This document shows positions 1 through 9,830 of a DNA stretch of 64,000 nt, one piece after another. Origin of the DNA: an uncultured Synechococcaceae cyanobacterium (GTDB lineage: Bacteria > Cyanobacteriota > Cyanobacteriia > PCC-6307 > Cyanobiaceae); NCBI GenBank assembly GCA_902634405.1, contig CACPJY010000003.1, positions 62,001 to 126,000 of the forward strand, read 5' to 3'. The notes beneath the pieces were generated by a model that made no database searches, had not been told where the DNA came from, and was given only the letters and a program-made list of their open reading frames with translations. Position 1 is the stretch's first letter, and every line of letters starts with the position of its first letter. Made by a program: the position numbers and the translations under genes.

Positions 1-64
1 GGCTTGCATAGACAGACATATTATACTTATAGTTGAAAAAATATTTAACTCACATTCAAAAAAA

Positions 65-583
65 ATGTTCTCTGAAGATGAAAAAATATATTTCTATGAC
101 AACCAATTATCTGAGATTTTCACAAGTAATGAAAATGCATTGATCGATTTTATAAAAGAGTACATCGAAGACGATAAGATTAGAGAGAGCTTGAAAGGTT
201 GGCCTGATGAAATAAAAATTAAAATTGTAGATAAATTCCTAGAAGGGAAAATTGATAATGATAGTAATGATGAAGACGTTAAATCTTGGGAAGAATATTA
301 CGAGATGTATGATGGCAAGTTCGATGAGTATAATATGATTCATATCACGATCTACAAACAATACAGAAGTGAGTTAGAGGATCTAGACTACGAAATGCAA
401 GAAATTGATGAAAATTGGCACAAGCCAGGTTCTGGAGAATTCAAACTTAATGAGCATGGTGATTTAGTAATTATTCATAGCTGCCCAGATAGAGAAATAT
501 TTAAGTTCGGAGTTGATCAATTGCTAGAGGATCTTTGGATAAAACAGGAGTGGGTAAGAGAAGCTGCATTGACAGCCATGTGA
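65..583 (+). CDS. hypothetical acidic protein
   Basis: 172-aa ORF with low-complexity acidic composition and no recognised family. Confidence 0.6.
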   Translation: MFSEDEKIYFYDNQLSEIFTSNENALIDFIKEYIEDDKIRESLKGWPDEIKIKIVDKFLEGKIDNDSNDEDVKSWEEYYEMYDGKFDEYNMIHITIYKQYRSELEDLDYEMQEIDENWHKPGSGEFKLNEHGDLVIIHSCPDREIFKFGVDQLLEDLWIKQEWVREAALTAM

Positions 584-1006
584 GGTCGAAAATGTCCAGC
601 TAATGTAAAGTTGAACTGGATCATTGGTATCAACCGGTAAAGCAAAATTAAAAAGAAGGGTTAAATACTTTATCTAGAGATGATGAAAACATTTTCAATC
701 GCAAAACTCTATAAAGAAAAGAAGAGGTTAATACTTTAGTAAATACTGATAAGAAGAGAAACAAACTTTTTAAAAATTTATTCAAGAGCCAATAGCTAGT
801 ATCCCTATAATTAAAGCCAGGCGTACATCTAAATAGTTTTTATTAAAGAGTCAATAAGTTATCTCAGATTAAAGTGGTAATTACTATTAAAGTTAAGCAT
901 TAAGGTTATACAAATCAGAATGTTAGAAGAGATAAAAAGATTCGGGTAAACAAAAACTAGTTTGATTATCTGGCATAAGTAGGGCTAGAATGGAATAGAA
1001 ATTAAA

Positions 1007-1843
1007 TTGGCCTTAAAAGCTAGAGCTCTATCACAACTAAGTAATATGTATTTTAGCAATAATGATTTTCTAATACACCTTAGAGAGATTAAGTCAAAGG
1101 GGTTAATAGCTTTAAAATCGGAATATGAGACTGAAGGGGTTAGAAGGGAAGAGTTTCAGGCGTTAGCGGATATTTGCAAATCACTTTCAATACCACTATC
1201 ACTCAAAATAGGTGGTTGTGAGGCAATAACAGACTTATACGACTGTCGCAAATACAACGTTGACTATATAATTGCTCCTATGATAGAGAGCATATATGCT
1301 GTCAAAAAATTCTCAAGAGCAATAAACAGAGTATTCCCAGATCCTGCATGTAAGAATAATTTTCTAATCAACATTGAAACAATTTCAGCATTTAAAAACA
1401 TTGACGGGATACTCGATGAAGTCAATAAAAGCAAGTACTTAAATGGTGTTGTTTTTGGGAGAGTAGATTTCACATCATCACTCAATAAAGGTTCCTCAGG
1501 CATAGACTCAGATGTTGTAAGGGAAGCGGTGATAACTGTGGCAATAAAGTGTAGAGAAAGAAATATTGATTTTGTAGTTGGGGGAGGCATCTCTGCAAAG
1601 TCGGTAGGTTTTCTAACAAAGTTATCGGAAATAAATTTAACAAGATTTGAAACTAGGAAATGTATTTTCGAGTCATCAGTATTGCATAATACAGAAGTAG
1701 ATTCTATTTTAAGACAAGCCCTACAAGTAGAGCTATTGTGGCTAAATGCCAAAAGAAAATACTATCAAGAAATTTCATCTGAAAATAACGATCGATTAGA
1801 TATTCTCTCAAGAAGGCATATTGACCGTATAGAAGATAGTTAG
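1007..1843 (+). CDS. HpcH/HpaI aldolase / citrate-lyase-like TIM-barrel protein
   Basis: Motifs 'LKIGGCEAITDL', 'DYIIAPMIES', 'INIET', 'GVVFGRVDF' are typical of the HpcH/HpaI aldolase fold. Confidence 0.6.
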   Translation: MALKARALSQLSNMYFSNNDFLIHLREIKSKGLIALKSEYETEGVRREEFQALADICKSLSIPLSLKIGGCEAITDLYDCRKYNVDYIIAPMIESIYAVKKFSRAINRVFPDPACKNNFLINIETISAFKNIDGILDEVNKSKYLNGVVFGRVDFTSSLNKGSSGIDSDVVREAVITVAIKCRERNIDFVVGGGISAKSVGFLTKLSEINLTRFETRKCIFESSVLHNTEVDSILRQALQVELLWLNAKRKYYQEISSENNDRLDILSRRHIDRIEDS

Positions 1844-2119
1844 ATACCTGTAGTTATTTAAAAATTAAGGTTTATTTTTATAAAAAATGAAAAATTCTAA
1901 ATCAATGCTAAAAAAGAAATATTACTATTGATGCTTCTAGATCTTTTTACAAATCAGGCAGACCTCTAATAATTTAATATTATTTGCTTTTTTAATTTCA
2001 AAGAGTTTATTATAATAATTAACTATAGATGATCCTCATTGATTTCATATTTGACCACTAAAAATAATTTTTTAGTGTTACTGGTCTATTGAAAAGCTTT
2101 ATTTAATTCAATAATGACT

Positions 2120-2380
2120 CTAAGGCTCGGTTAACTTAAAACCCTTGTCGAGAAGTTTCTGGTATGTGAGCCTTGCTTGATAAGCAAGGAACTTCTCAAA
2201 CACCTCATCATTTTTATTGATATTAAACCAATTTCCATCTTGTGAGTCCTTTGAAAATTTTACAAATTCTTCACCATTAACCAATGTCCATTCTCCTAGA
2301 GATGATTGGGTTTGATCCGGTCCGAAGTCCCAAGGGCAACTTGCTGGATATTTTTCCTGAGGCATGAAAACTAGATGCAA
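2120..2380 (-). CDS. hypothetical protein
   Basis: 86-aa ORF, Trp/Phe-rich, non-overlapping with better ORFs. Confidence 0.5.
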   Translation of the reverse strand: MHLVFMPQEKYPASCPWDFGPDQTQSSLGEWTLVNGEEFVKFSKDSQDGNWFNINKNDEVFEKFLAYQARLTYQKLLDKGFKLTEP

Positions 2381-2678
2381 ATGTTTCTAGAGAAGTTTTA
2401 GCGCATTAGTGGCTTCAATCAAACTCCCCAAACCTTTTAAAAGCTGCTGAAGGGTTTTTTCATATTTCCAGCCTGGTCAACAGATTTTAGATATGATAAA
2501 AATTCTTCTGAAAATAAAAAAGTGTCGACAAACAAAGGCAGAGAGCTTGCGACCGTATCTGTTTATTTGAACACCGGGATTGTTATAGGTATTTTTTCCA
2601 TTGGATTTATATCCTCAGCTCTGATCTTCGCTGCACTAACACTTATAATTAGGTGAAGAAAAGATAATTGGGAAATCT

Positions 2679-3053
2679 TTAAAAAAGCTTACCACCAAAT
2701 AGAGGCCTTACTCCATACCAACAAATCAGACCAGACAAAGATAACCACCAAGTTAGTACAACAAAAATATTTGCGCCCCCTAAGAACCTAAATCGACTCG
2801 AAGGTCCTGATTTGACTAGGAAACGTTTGCAATCCTCAGCCTCAACTTTAGATAATCGATAGTATTGGGATTCGGGTAGTTGCTTATCTAAATAACGTCT
2901 AGTTAATCTTTTGAAAACATCATTAGAATTTTCGGTCTCTAGAACAGCTAAAACCTCTGTAGGCCTTAACTTTTTCAGCTTATTATTAAGGTTATCTGTA
3001 AAGCCAATGTTATATAAATCATTATTTCTAATTAAGTAGGTATACACAACCAT
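2679..3053 (-). CDS. GIY-YIG/T5orf172-like domain protein with C-terminal TM segment
   Basis: 'YTYLIRNNDLYNIGFTDNLNNKLKKLRP...AVLETEN' resembles a GIY-YIG-like core; hydrophobic C-terminus 'IFVVLTWWLSLSGLICWYGV'. Confidence 0.55.
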   Translation of the reverse strand: MVVYTYLIRNNDLYNIGFTDNLNNKLKKLRPTEVLAVLETENSNDVFKRLTRRYLDKQLPESQYYRLSKVEAEDCKRFLVKSGPSSRFRFLGGANIFVVLTWWLSLSGLICWYGVRPLFGGKLF

Positions 3054-3087
3054 TGTCTAAGAAGTAGGGAAATCAAATGAAAATTCT

Positions 3088-3231
3088 CTATCGACTAGAT
3101 CCTTGAAAAACAGGTTGCAATGTTCCACCACCACCTTCATCATCATCTTCATTGTCGCTTAGAAAGAAGATATAGCCAATGACCAAAGCGACCAAAGTCC
3201 AAAGGAGAGTAGGATTGTAAAAGTCTACCAA
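3088..3231 (-). CDS. small single-TM protein with acidic tail
   Basis: Read by eye: (L)VDFYNPTLLWTLVALVIGYIFFLSDNEDDDEGGGTLQPVFQGSSR*, TTG start; not in the ORF track. Confidence 0.5.
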   Translation of the reverse strand: MVDFYNPTLLWTLVALVIGYIFFLSDNEDDDEGGGGTLQPVFQGSSR

Positions 3232-3419
3232 AAAAACCTCCAGCAAAATTTCAGAGATTTTCTCATACCCACAGTTGAAAATATGTTCAATTTGAACAAA
3301 AAGCCCACGTCCTGTATAAAGAGGGAGTTTTATTTGAATTTTTGATTGTTACCTGTAGGTTTTTATATATAGCGTGCTTAAAAGTGCGATTTTCATCTAA
3401 CGGTTAAAGGTGAGTTTTT

Positions 3420-3815
3420 ATGACCACAACAAAATCGAACAAATCAAATGTTTTAAACGTACTTGGAGAGCCACTTAAAGAATGCAGTTGCACCCCTATG
3501 ACTGGTTGGTATAGAGATGGTTTTTGTAAGACCGACTCAACTGACCTCGGCCAACATACTGTTTGCTGTGTAATGACCGAATCATTTTTAAGTTACAGCA
3601 AGGCCCAAGGTAATGATCTTTCTACACCTATAAAGCAATTTGGATTTTCAGGACTAAAGCCTGGAGATCATTGGTGCCTATGCGCGCCCCGATGGAAACA
3701 AGCTTATGAAGATGGCATGGCACCTTCTGTATGCCTAGATTCAACAGAAATCAGCGCATTATTAGTAATAGGTATTGAGCTGCTCCTTCAACATGCATAT
3801 AAGGAAATTCCATAA
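3420..3815 (+). CDS. DUF2237 family protein
   Basis: 'NVLGEPLKECSCTPMTGWYRDGFCKT...DLGQHTVCCVMTESFLSYSKAQGNDLSTP...GLKPGDHWCLCAPRWKQA' matches the DUF2237 signature. Confidence 0.85.
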   Translation: MTTTKSNKSNVLNVLGEPLKECSCTPMTGWYRDGFCKTDSTDLGQHTVCCVMTESFLSYSKAQGNDLSTPIKQFGFSGLKPGDHWCLCAPRWKQAYEDGMAPSVCLDSTEISALLVIGIELLLQHAYKEIP

Positions 3816-3888
3816 ATCATCATGACCAAGCACCGAAAGATCCCTAATCAAAAATGCTTGATTTCATCAATATCTTTTTGATGGAGTC

Positions 3889-4947
3889 TTGACTTTGCAT
3901 GACTGGTTAACTTTTCTGAGTTATTTATTAGGTGCCGATATCTCAAAAGCTCTTATGACCTTCTCCAAGAAGGCCTTCCCCTTTACTTTTCTGCTCGTTC
4001 TTGGAGCTGGCTTAACCTCTTGCAGCTCCTCCGAATCCACTTCAAAGGTCTACCTAAGTGGGGCTGGAGCTACATTCCCTGCAAAAATCTATACCCGATG
4101 GTTCTCTGATCTTGCTAAGTCAGGTGGTCCTAAAGTTAGCTATCAAGCTACTGGTTCTGGTTCTGGGCGAAAAGCGTTCATTGATCAAACAGTTGACTTT
4201 GGTGCATCTGACGATCCCATGAAGTCAAATGATATTGCCAAGGTAGCTAGAGGACTGGTTCAAATACCTATGGTCGGAGGCACCATTGCCTTTGGGTATA
4301 ACAATCCTGATTGCGAGCTCAAACTGACGCAAACCCAGGCAGTGAGAGTCGCCATGGGTAAAATTCAAAACTGGAGCGAACTTGGTTGCCCCGCGCGGAA
4401 AGTAACATGGGCCCACAGGTCAGACGGCTCAGGTACAACAAAGGCTTTTACAAACTCGATGCAAGCCTTCTCAAGAGAATGGAATCTTGGAATAGGTAAA
4501 TCTGTTAAATGGCCCGCTGGGGTGGGAGGGAAAGGTAACGCTGGTGTTGCGGCAATAATCAGAAATACGCCTGGTGCCATTGGCTACGTTAACCAGTCAT
4601 ACATCAAAGGAAATTTGAGAGCAGCTGCTCTTCAGAATCGTTCTGGAGAATACCTAAAACCAACTACTAAAGCAGGTGCTGCGGCTCTTAATGCGATTAC
4701 TCTCGACAGCAATCTTGCTGGTAATAATCCTAATCCAAAAGCAGAGGGTGCCTACCCAATCGCAACTCTAACTTGGGTCTTAGCTTACGAGTCCGGTAAC
4801 GGCAGCAAACATAAATCAATACAAGAGGCTCTTTACTACTTATTGAGTGAGGAAGCTCAAACTAAAGCTCCTCATCTAGGGTTTGTACCTCTTAAAGGTG
4901 AAATCCTGGAGAAGTCTCGTGCAGCTATAAAACAGATTGGCAAATAA
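3889..4947 (+). CDS. pstS: phosphate ABC transporter substrate-binding protein PstS
   Basis: 'LSGAGATFPAKIYTRWFSDL...YQATGSGSGRKAFIDQTVDFGASDDPM...RSDGSGTTKAFT...GAIGYVNQSY' are PstS hallmarks; lipoprotein-like signal 'LTSCSSS'. True start may be the internal Met of 'MTFSKKAFPFT'. Confidence 0.95.
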   Translation: MTLHDWLTFLSYLLGADISKALMTFSKKAFPFTFLLVLGAGLTSCSSSESTSKVYLSGAGATFPAKIYTRWFSDLAKSGGPKVSYQATGSGSGRKAFIDQTVDFGASDDPMKSNDIAKVARGLVQIPMVGGTIAFGYNNPDCELKLTQTQAVRVAMGKIQNWSELGCPARKVTWAHRSDGSGTTKAFTNSMQAFSREWNLGIGKSVKWPAGVGGKGNAGVAAIIRNTPGAIGYVNQSYIKGNLRAAALQNRSGEYLKPTTKAGAAALNAITLDSNLAGNNPNPKAEGAYPIATLTWVLAYESGNGSKHKSIQEALYYLLSEEAQTKAPHLGFVPLKGEILEKSRAAIKQIGK

Positions 4948-4969
4948 TTGCCTAAGTAAAATAATTCTT

Positions 4970-5304
4970 AGAGGAAAGATTACAGCAAAAATCACAAAAG
5001 TTGTCCTTCAAGATTCTCAAGCAAGAGATCTTTTAAAAGCACTTTCAGATCCATTTTGGTTAGAAATAATCAAATCACTATCCTATGGTAAAAATGCTTT
5101 TGAGACCTGATTAAGCTATTAGGAATCGCTCAATCTAGAATATCATTTCATTGAAAAATTTTAAAAAATTGCGGGTTAATTAAAAATCGCCAAAGTGTTA
5201 GATGGGTATATTAGAGAATCAACATTAGTGAAATAGATTCACTTCAAGAATGGTTAAAGAGCCTATCTAAAGATTGCAAGAAATCAACAAACTATTATGA
5301 CTAA
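4970..5304 (+). pseudogene. decayed ArsR-family HTH regulator
   Basis: By-eye translation: AKITKVVLQDSQARDLLKALSDPFWLEIIKSLSYGKNAFET* then, in a shifted frame, LGIAQSRISFH*KILKNCGLIKNRQSVRWVY*RINISEIDSLQEWLKSLSKDCKKSTNYYD*. Confidence 0.85.
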
Positions 5305-5361
5305 AACTCTTTACTTAAAGCATGTCTTTGAAGAAAAACTCCAATATCTCTTTAGAAAAAT

Positions 5362-5568
5362 CTACAGGTAAATAGTTTTCTCTACGAAATTAAAAGTAAG
5401 GTTCCCAAAACCTTCAAGTGTTCTCAGAGAGATAACATCACAACCTTCAAAGTCAAAAAGCCTACTTGCTGTTTCACAAAATTCAATGCCTGATTTTAAG
5501 AGAATCAGTCGAAACATACTAGTGAAAGTCTTCAAAATAGAAGTTGAGCGTGAGATATGAAAAGTCAT
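5362..5568 (-). CDS. hypothetical protein
   Basis: 68-aa ORF only. Confidence 0.3.
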   Translation of the reverse strand: MTFHISRSTSILKTFTSMFRLILLKSGIEFCETASRLFDFEGCDVISLRTLEGFGNLTFNFVEKTIYL

Positions 5569-5693
5569 CTGTGCTCTTCTAGGTTAATTTTCTTAAGAAG
5601 TTGCTTTCGAAGAATCTTCCCACCCAACGAGCCGAAAAGAAAAGTACTGAATATTGTGTTAAAAGAAGGAGGCTCGCCTAGAGAAGATAGCCA

Positions 5694-5855
5694 TCAAGCA
5701 GCAAGGTCTTCAAAAGCGGTCCAATCATCTTGGTCAATAGCAACCAAACGTTCTATTACCTGGTCAAGCTCTTCGTTCTGGTAATTGCAAAGGGAGTCCT
5801 CTTGCAAAAAACATTCATCAACAAAATCATCAAAAGCAATGCTTCTATGAATCAT
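5694..5855 (-). CDS. small acidic hypothetical protein (53 aa)
   Basis: By-eye: MIHRSIAFDDFVDECFLQEDSLCNYQNEELDQVIERLVAIDQDDWTAFEDLAA*; better composition than the opposite-strand ORFs. Confidence 0.5.
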   Translation of the reverse strand: MIHRSIAFDDFVDECFLQEDSLCNYQNEELDQVIERLVAIDQDDWTAFEDLAA

Positions 5856-6037
5856 GAAAGGAAGCAGCAATTGAGCCTATATGAGCAGAACATGATGGAA
5901 TGTCAACAGAGATTGAAACTCATCGAAATCATGTAGTTTATATAAATAAAAGCAAGCTGAGAGTTAAAGCAAAGTTGAAATTAAATTTGGCAAGAAAAAT
6001 CTAAGCAATAGTTATTCTTTTCATTTGAGAGTTTATA

Positions 6038-6286
6038 TTATTTGGAATTTGCTTCAATATCTAATATTCTAGCAACTAGTTCATTAGCCAATATTTTTGG
6101 ATATAACCAAACAGCAGCAACTATGGAAAACAAAGCAGTGATCAGAAAAGTGGCAAGCTGGCCTAGAGAACCTGCTGAATAAATTTCCGCATTAAGAAAT
6201 GGCAGGTCAACAAGTGATCCAATAGTGCCCCATATAATCACCCAGATAGATACATATCCGATTCCAAACCAGTCTTTCTTAGTCAT
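6038..6286 (-). CDS. small membrane protein (82 aa)
   Basis: Two hydrophobic segments with plausible soluble tail 'ILANELVARILDIEANSK'. Confidence 0.65.
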   Translation of the reverse strand: MTKKDWFGIGYVSIWVIIWGTIGSLVDLPFLNAEIYSAGSLGQLATFLITALFSIVAAVWLYPKILANELVARILDIEANSK

Positions 6287-6468
6287 GTGCCTTAAAGGGA
6301 GATTAGTTATAAAAAGGCTTGTCGAGCCTAATGATTCAGAACGAACCTTAATCTATAGATACTAACTTACATCAAGCCAGGGCTTTTAGCTTGAAGAGAA
6401 TTAAATCCTCACCTGAAAGATTTCTTCTACGAATCAAATCGATAATCTATGAACCTCTTATGAAAAGT

Positions 6469-6624
6469 TCAATATGGCAGTGACTTCCCCTGAGGGTGCA
6501 ACCTTGCAATTGCATTAGCTTGCTCGTTAGCCTTAGCTAACTTCTCTTTTCTTGCTTCCCTTTCTCCATCAAGAATACTGAACATGAGCCAAATAGCTAA
6601 AATCAGCAATAATAAAAATGTCAT
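6469..6624 (-). CDS. small single-TM protein (51 aa)
   Basis: By-eye: MTFLLLLILAIWLMFSILDGEREARKEKLAKANEQANAIARLHPQGKSLPY*; resembles the 12660..12830 protein. Confidence 0.6.
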   Translation of the reverse strand: MTFLLLLILAIWLMFSILDGEREARKEKLAKANEQANAIARLHPQGKSLPY

Positions 6625-6757
6625 GCTCTCTGTAAGATCCAAAAGTGCTATTTATAGCTTGGTAACAAAAACTTTTACAGCCAACTTTTCTAAACACAAA
6701 TTTCTAATGGCAATTTACTGAAAAAGGCAGTTAACTTCTATATATAACTATTTTGTT

Positions 6758-7513
6758 ATGCCCTTAACTGCCACTTACTACGGTTCAAATGGTTGGCTTT
6801 TGGAGTTTGATGATTTTCGTATTCTTGTAGATCCCTGGCTTAGAGATTCACTCAAATTCAAGCCAGGGGCTTGGCTCTTTGAAGGTAAATTACCCAAGAA
6901 AATAGAGCTTCCAAAGGGAGTAGACCTTGTTTTACTGACTCAAGGTCTTGCTGATCACTCTCATCCTCCAACACTTAAATCATTACCTAAATCAATCCCA
7001 GTAATCGGTTCCTCTACGGCTTCAACTGTATGCAAAGATTTGGGTTTTCTTAAGGTCTCTACAATTCATCCGGGAGACATTCTCCAAATAAATGACCTAA
7101 AAATAGAAGCTACTGCTGGGGCATCTGTACCAAGATTAGAAAACGGCTATTTACTTAATCACCCTTCAGGGGCAGTATATTTAGAACCTCATGGATACCT
7201 TGATCCTAAAATCACTCCTCAACAAATAGATGCAGCTATAACACCTGTCATAGATATAAAATTGCCATTATTTGGAGCATTTGTCAGAGGTAAAAGCGTT
7301 TTACCTGATTTAATTAATAGATTAAATCCACTAACAGTTCTTTGTAGTACGGCCGGTGGGAATGCAAGCTATAGCGGGCTAATCCAGAGTTTAATTCAAA
7401 CAGATGGCAGTCCAACAGAGATTTTAGAAACATTTTCAGAAAAGACCTTCTTCATAGATCCAGTCCCTGAAACCCCTTATGCACTAAGGACTAGAACCTA
7501 TTCAGGGAAATAA
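6758..7513 (+). CDS. metallo-beta-lactamase-fold hydrolase-like protein
   Basis: 'ATYYGSNGWLLEFDDFRILVDPWL...DLVLLTQGLADHSHPPTLKSLPKSIPVIGSS' is UlaG/MBL-like. Confidence 0.8.
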   Translation: MPLTATYYGSNGWLLEFDDFRILVDPWLRDSLKFKPGAWLFEGKLPKKIELPKGVDLVLLTQGLADHSHPPTLKSLPKSIPVIGSSTASTVCKDLGFLKVSTIHPGDILQINDLKIEATAGASVPRLENGYLLNHPSGAVYLEPHGYLDPKITPQQIDAAITPVIDIKLPLFGAFVRGKSVLPDLINRLNPLTVLCSTAGGNASYSGLIQSLIQTDGSPTEILETFSEKTFFIDPVPETPYALRTRTYSGK

Positions 7514-7764
7514 GCAATATTCAAATTACTAACGACTTTAGTCATTTATATTCACTGTAAAATGAATTCTTAAATCCACAAAAATTTCTGTTCCTTGATA
7601 CTCAGGTGAGCAGGGATAAGGTTAACAAAAACGTGACAAAAAATTCATTGTTAGCTATTACAAGAAAATATAAAATTGACTCTCATTACTTCTCACCCTA
7701 CGGGGAACTTACTCATAAAGTTTTTCCCATTTTCATACTCTCAGCAGAAAAGATGTGAGTAGAC

Positions 7765-7798
7765 AAAAAAAACCCCCGCTAAAAAGCGGGGGTTTTTA
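7765..7798. terminator. hairpin terminator downstream of pcb (minus)
   Basis: aaaaaacccccgctaaaaagcgggggttttt perfect stem with A/T tracts on both sides. Confidence 0.85.
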
Positions 7799-7816
7799 AA
7801 AGGAATAACTTGAATC

Positions 7817-8881
7817 CTATGGGTTCAAGTTGAAACGAAGGTCAGGGCCTCCATTACCTGCTGCCTCGATTACACGTTTGAAATCAAAGCCCATCGCTCT
7901 AAGTGCATGCCAAAGATGACCTTGTAAAGCAAAGAATCCCAAACCATAGTGGATGTTAACTATGGCCATACGTGTTGTATGTCCAAAGAAAGCACCATCA
8001 GTTAAAGGGACAGTATCTATCCAATAAGGAGCAATACTAAATTTCAATGCCAAGGGCTCACCAAACCATTCAATTGGATAGACGGTTGTATTAGTTGAAG
8101 CCCAGAAAGCAGCAACAATTGCCATCCAACCAATACCAGCTAGAGACCAAGAAAGTATGGCTTCTGCCGAAAGTAAATTTGCACCTTTGAATTCAGTGTA
8201 TTCGCCAATTTGCTTTGTAGCGATGTGGAAAGCTCCACCACCAATTTCAAAGAAAGCTAAAAAGGCATGTCCACCCATTACATCTTCAAGGCTGTCAATT
8301 GTGAGGAAGTCAAATTGATGATTCCAGATAGCTGTCAAGTCAAGGTTGTAATTGACCTGTCTGACTGCACCAATTGCAGGGTCATAGATACCGTGAACCC
8401 TTGCCCACTCAACAAACCATATGCAGGCAACTCCAAAGAAAATCAGATGGTGGCCAAGAATAAAGGTCTGATTATCTGGGTTATCCCACTCAAGCTTGAA
8501 CTTTCTTACTTGAAGCACCTCTTCATTCTGGGTATCCGCTTCAAAAAGAACGGCATGTAAAAGCCCACCAGCTCCATAAACCATTGAGAAGACCAGATGC
8601 AGAAGGGCAATTGTGACTACACCTGCTCCTGTCCAAGCACCAGTTTCATCAAAACCAATGCCTATAGATGCCAAATGGCCAAGAAATATTGAGCTCTGAT
8701 GCCCCATTGGGATTGATGGGTCATAGCGAGCAAGCTCAGAAAGGGTTGCTGCACCTGCCGCGAAGCAAATCATTCCGGTATGCGCAGCATGCGAAGCTAT
8801 GAATCGGCCTGAGCGGTTAGTAACCGAGGCATTCCCAGCCCACCACCCGTAGGTGACATCTGGATTTCCATAGGTCTGCAT
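7817..8881 (-). CDS. pcb: divinyl-chlorophyll a/b-binding antenna protein Pcb (copy 1)
   Basis: 354 aa, 'MQTYGNPDVTYGWWAGNASVTNRSGRFIASHAAHTG...LGHHLIFFGVACIWFVEWARVHGIYDPA' typical Pcb. Confidence 0.95.
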   Translation of the reverse strand: MQTYGNPDVTYGWWAGNASVTNRSGRFIASHAAHTGMICFAAGAATLSELARYDPSIPMGHQSSIFLGHLASIGIGFDETGAWTGAGVVTIALLHLVFSMVYGAGGLLHAVLFEADTQNEEVLQVRKFKLEWDNPDNQTFILGHHLIFFGVACIWFVEWARVHGIYDPAIGAVRQVNYNLDLTAIWNHQFDFLTIDSLEDVMGGHAFLAFFEIGGGAFHIATKQIGEYTEFKGANLLSAEAILSWSLAGIGWMAIVAAFWASTNTTVYPIEWFGEPLALKFSIAPYWIDTVPLTDGAFFGHTTRMAIVNIHYGLGFFALQGHLWHALRAMGFDFKRVIEAAGNGGPDLRFNLNP

Positions 8882-8998
8882 AATTTAAGGGCGGAAGTCG
8901 GTAATACACCACGCACACTACACTCATGTGGAGCTTAATTAGCAAGCTATCCCGTCATCCTTAAATGACTGCTACATAAGGGATTTGCTAATTCAGTT
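8882..8998 (-). promoter_or_regulatory. conserved pcb leader/promoter region (copy A)
   Basis: Shares blocks with 10917..11030: 'ggaag.cgg.aatac', 'acactcat.tggagctt', 'catcc.taaatgactgc.acataaggg'. Confidence 0.6.
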
Positions 8999-9338
8999 GT
9001 GAATACGAAATGATTAGAGCATTCAACAAAAGTCGTAATGCCGTTATCACTTTTCCTGACTGGGTTCTGAGCAAATTCAAAAGCTCGAAAATTTGCTAAC
9101 AATCATCAAAGCATGTCGAAAAAAATATTTCTTTTCTAAAACAAGCCTTAGGACACTCCGTAAAACGAACACAACTATTACATTCCAAATCACCAAGCGT
9201 TCATACGGTCATTTCCCTAGGAATTGCAAAAAACATCAATTTTGAGTTTTCAAGATGCAACAGAGATCCCAGAGTGAACCAGTTCTGGTTTATAAATAGC
9301 CAACTATCCAAAAAAGGGTTCTCCAAAGCCCCTCTTTA

Positions 9339-9536
9339 TTGATGATTGATTTAACTCACCTCCTTGATTTCGCTACACAGCTTCCTCATCCTTCAGACAT
9401 TGGACTTATCAAGCCAACCGGAGGATTTAACCTTGCAGCTGCACTATGTGGCTTAGGTGCTTTTTTTGGGGCCTCTCAATTTTTATATTATTCGGACGAC
9501 TCCAAGCGAGTAGATCCCTGGGCCAAGCCTGACTGA
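9339..9536 (+). CDS. small membrane protein between two pcb genes (65 aa)
   Basis: 'MIDLTHLLDFATQLPHPSDIGLIKPTGGFNLAAALCGLGAFFGASQFLYYSDDSKRVDPWAKPD', one TM, followed by a terminator. Confidence 0.7.
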   Translation: MMIDLTHLLDFATQLPHPSDIGLIKPTGGFNLAAALCGLGAFFGASQFLYYSDDSKRVDPWAKPD

Positions 9537-9599
9537 GAAACTGTTAGTCACAACTAACTCTCACCCCCCTTCTCCTCTTAAATAAATTAGGGATTTGAA

Positions 9600-9634
9600 A
9601 AGGGCCTAGCAAAAGATGCTAGGCCCTTTTTTTA
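9600..9634 (+). terminator. hairpin terminator
   Basis: aagggcctagcaaaagatgctaggcccttttttt. Confidence 0.85.
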
Positions 9635-9777
9635 GTTATAAAAAACGCCCACCTTTTAACTTCTTTATCATTATCTTAACTTTTAAGAATTGAATGCAAT
9701 ATGCATTAAAAATAATTCAGATGGTAAGTGATTTATTCATAAGGAGAAAAAACACGCCATAGCTATTTAAAGCTATA

Positions 9778-9808
9778 AAAAAGCCTCGCTTTCAAGCGAG
9801 GCTTTTTC
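9778..9808. terminator. hairpin terminator downstream of pcb copy 2 (minus)
   Basis: aaaaagcctcgctttcaagcgaggctttttcg. Confidence 0.85.
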
Positions 9809-9830
9809 GACGGAAATAGTGGAAAAAGAT

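Noticed and set aside
1264-1752. Minus-strand 162-aa ORF
   Set aside because: Antisense to the HpcH/HpaI-like gene, with Ser/Thr-rich shadow composition
4225-4580. Minus-strand ORFs inside pstS
   Set aside because: Antisense to a confidently identified gene
5557-5936. Plus-strand ORFs 5557..5784 and 5730..5936
   Set aside because: Poor composition; overlap a more protein-like 53-aa minus-strand ORF
8267-8560. Plus-strand 97-aa ORF
   Set aside because: Antisense to pcb copy 1; the opposite-strand pcb homology explains it
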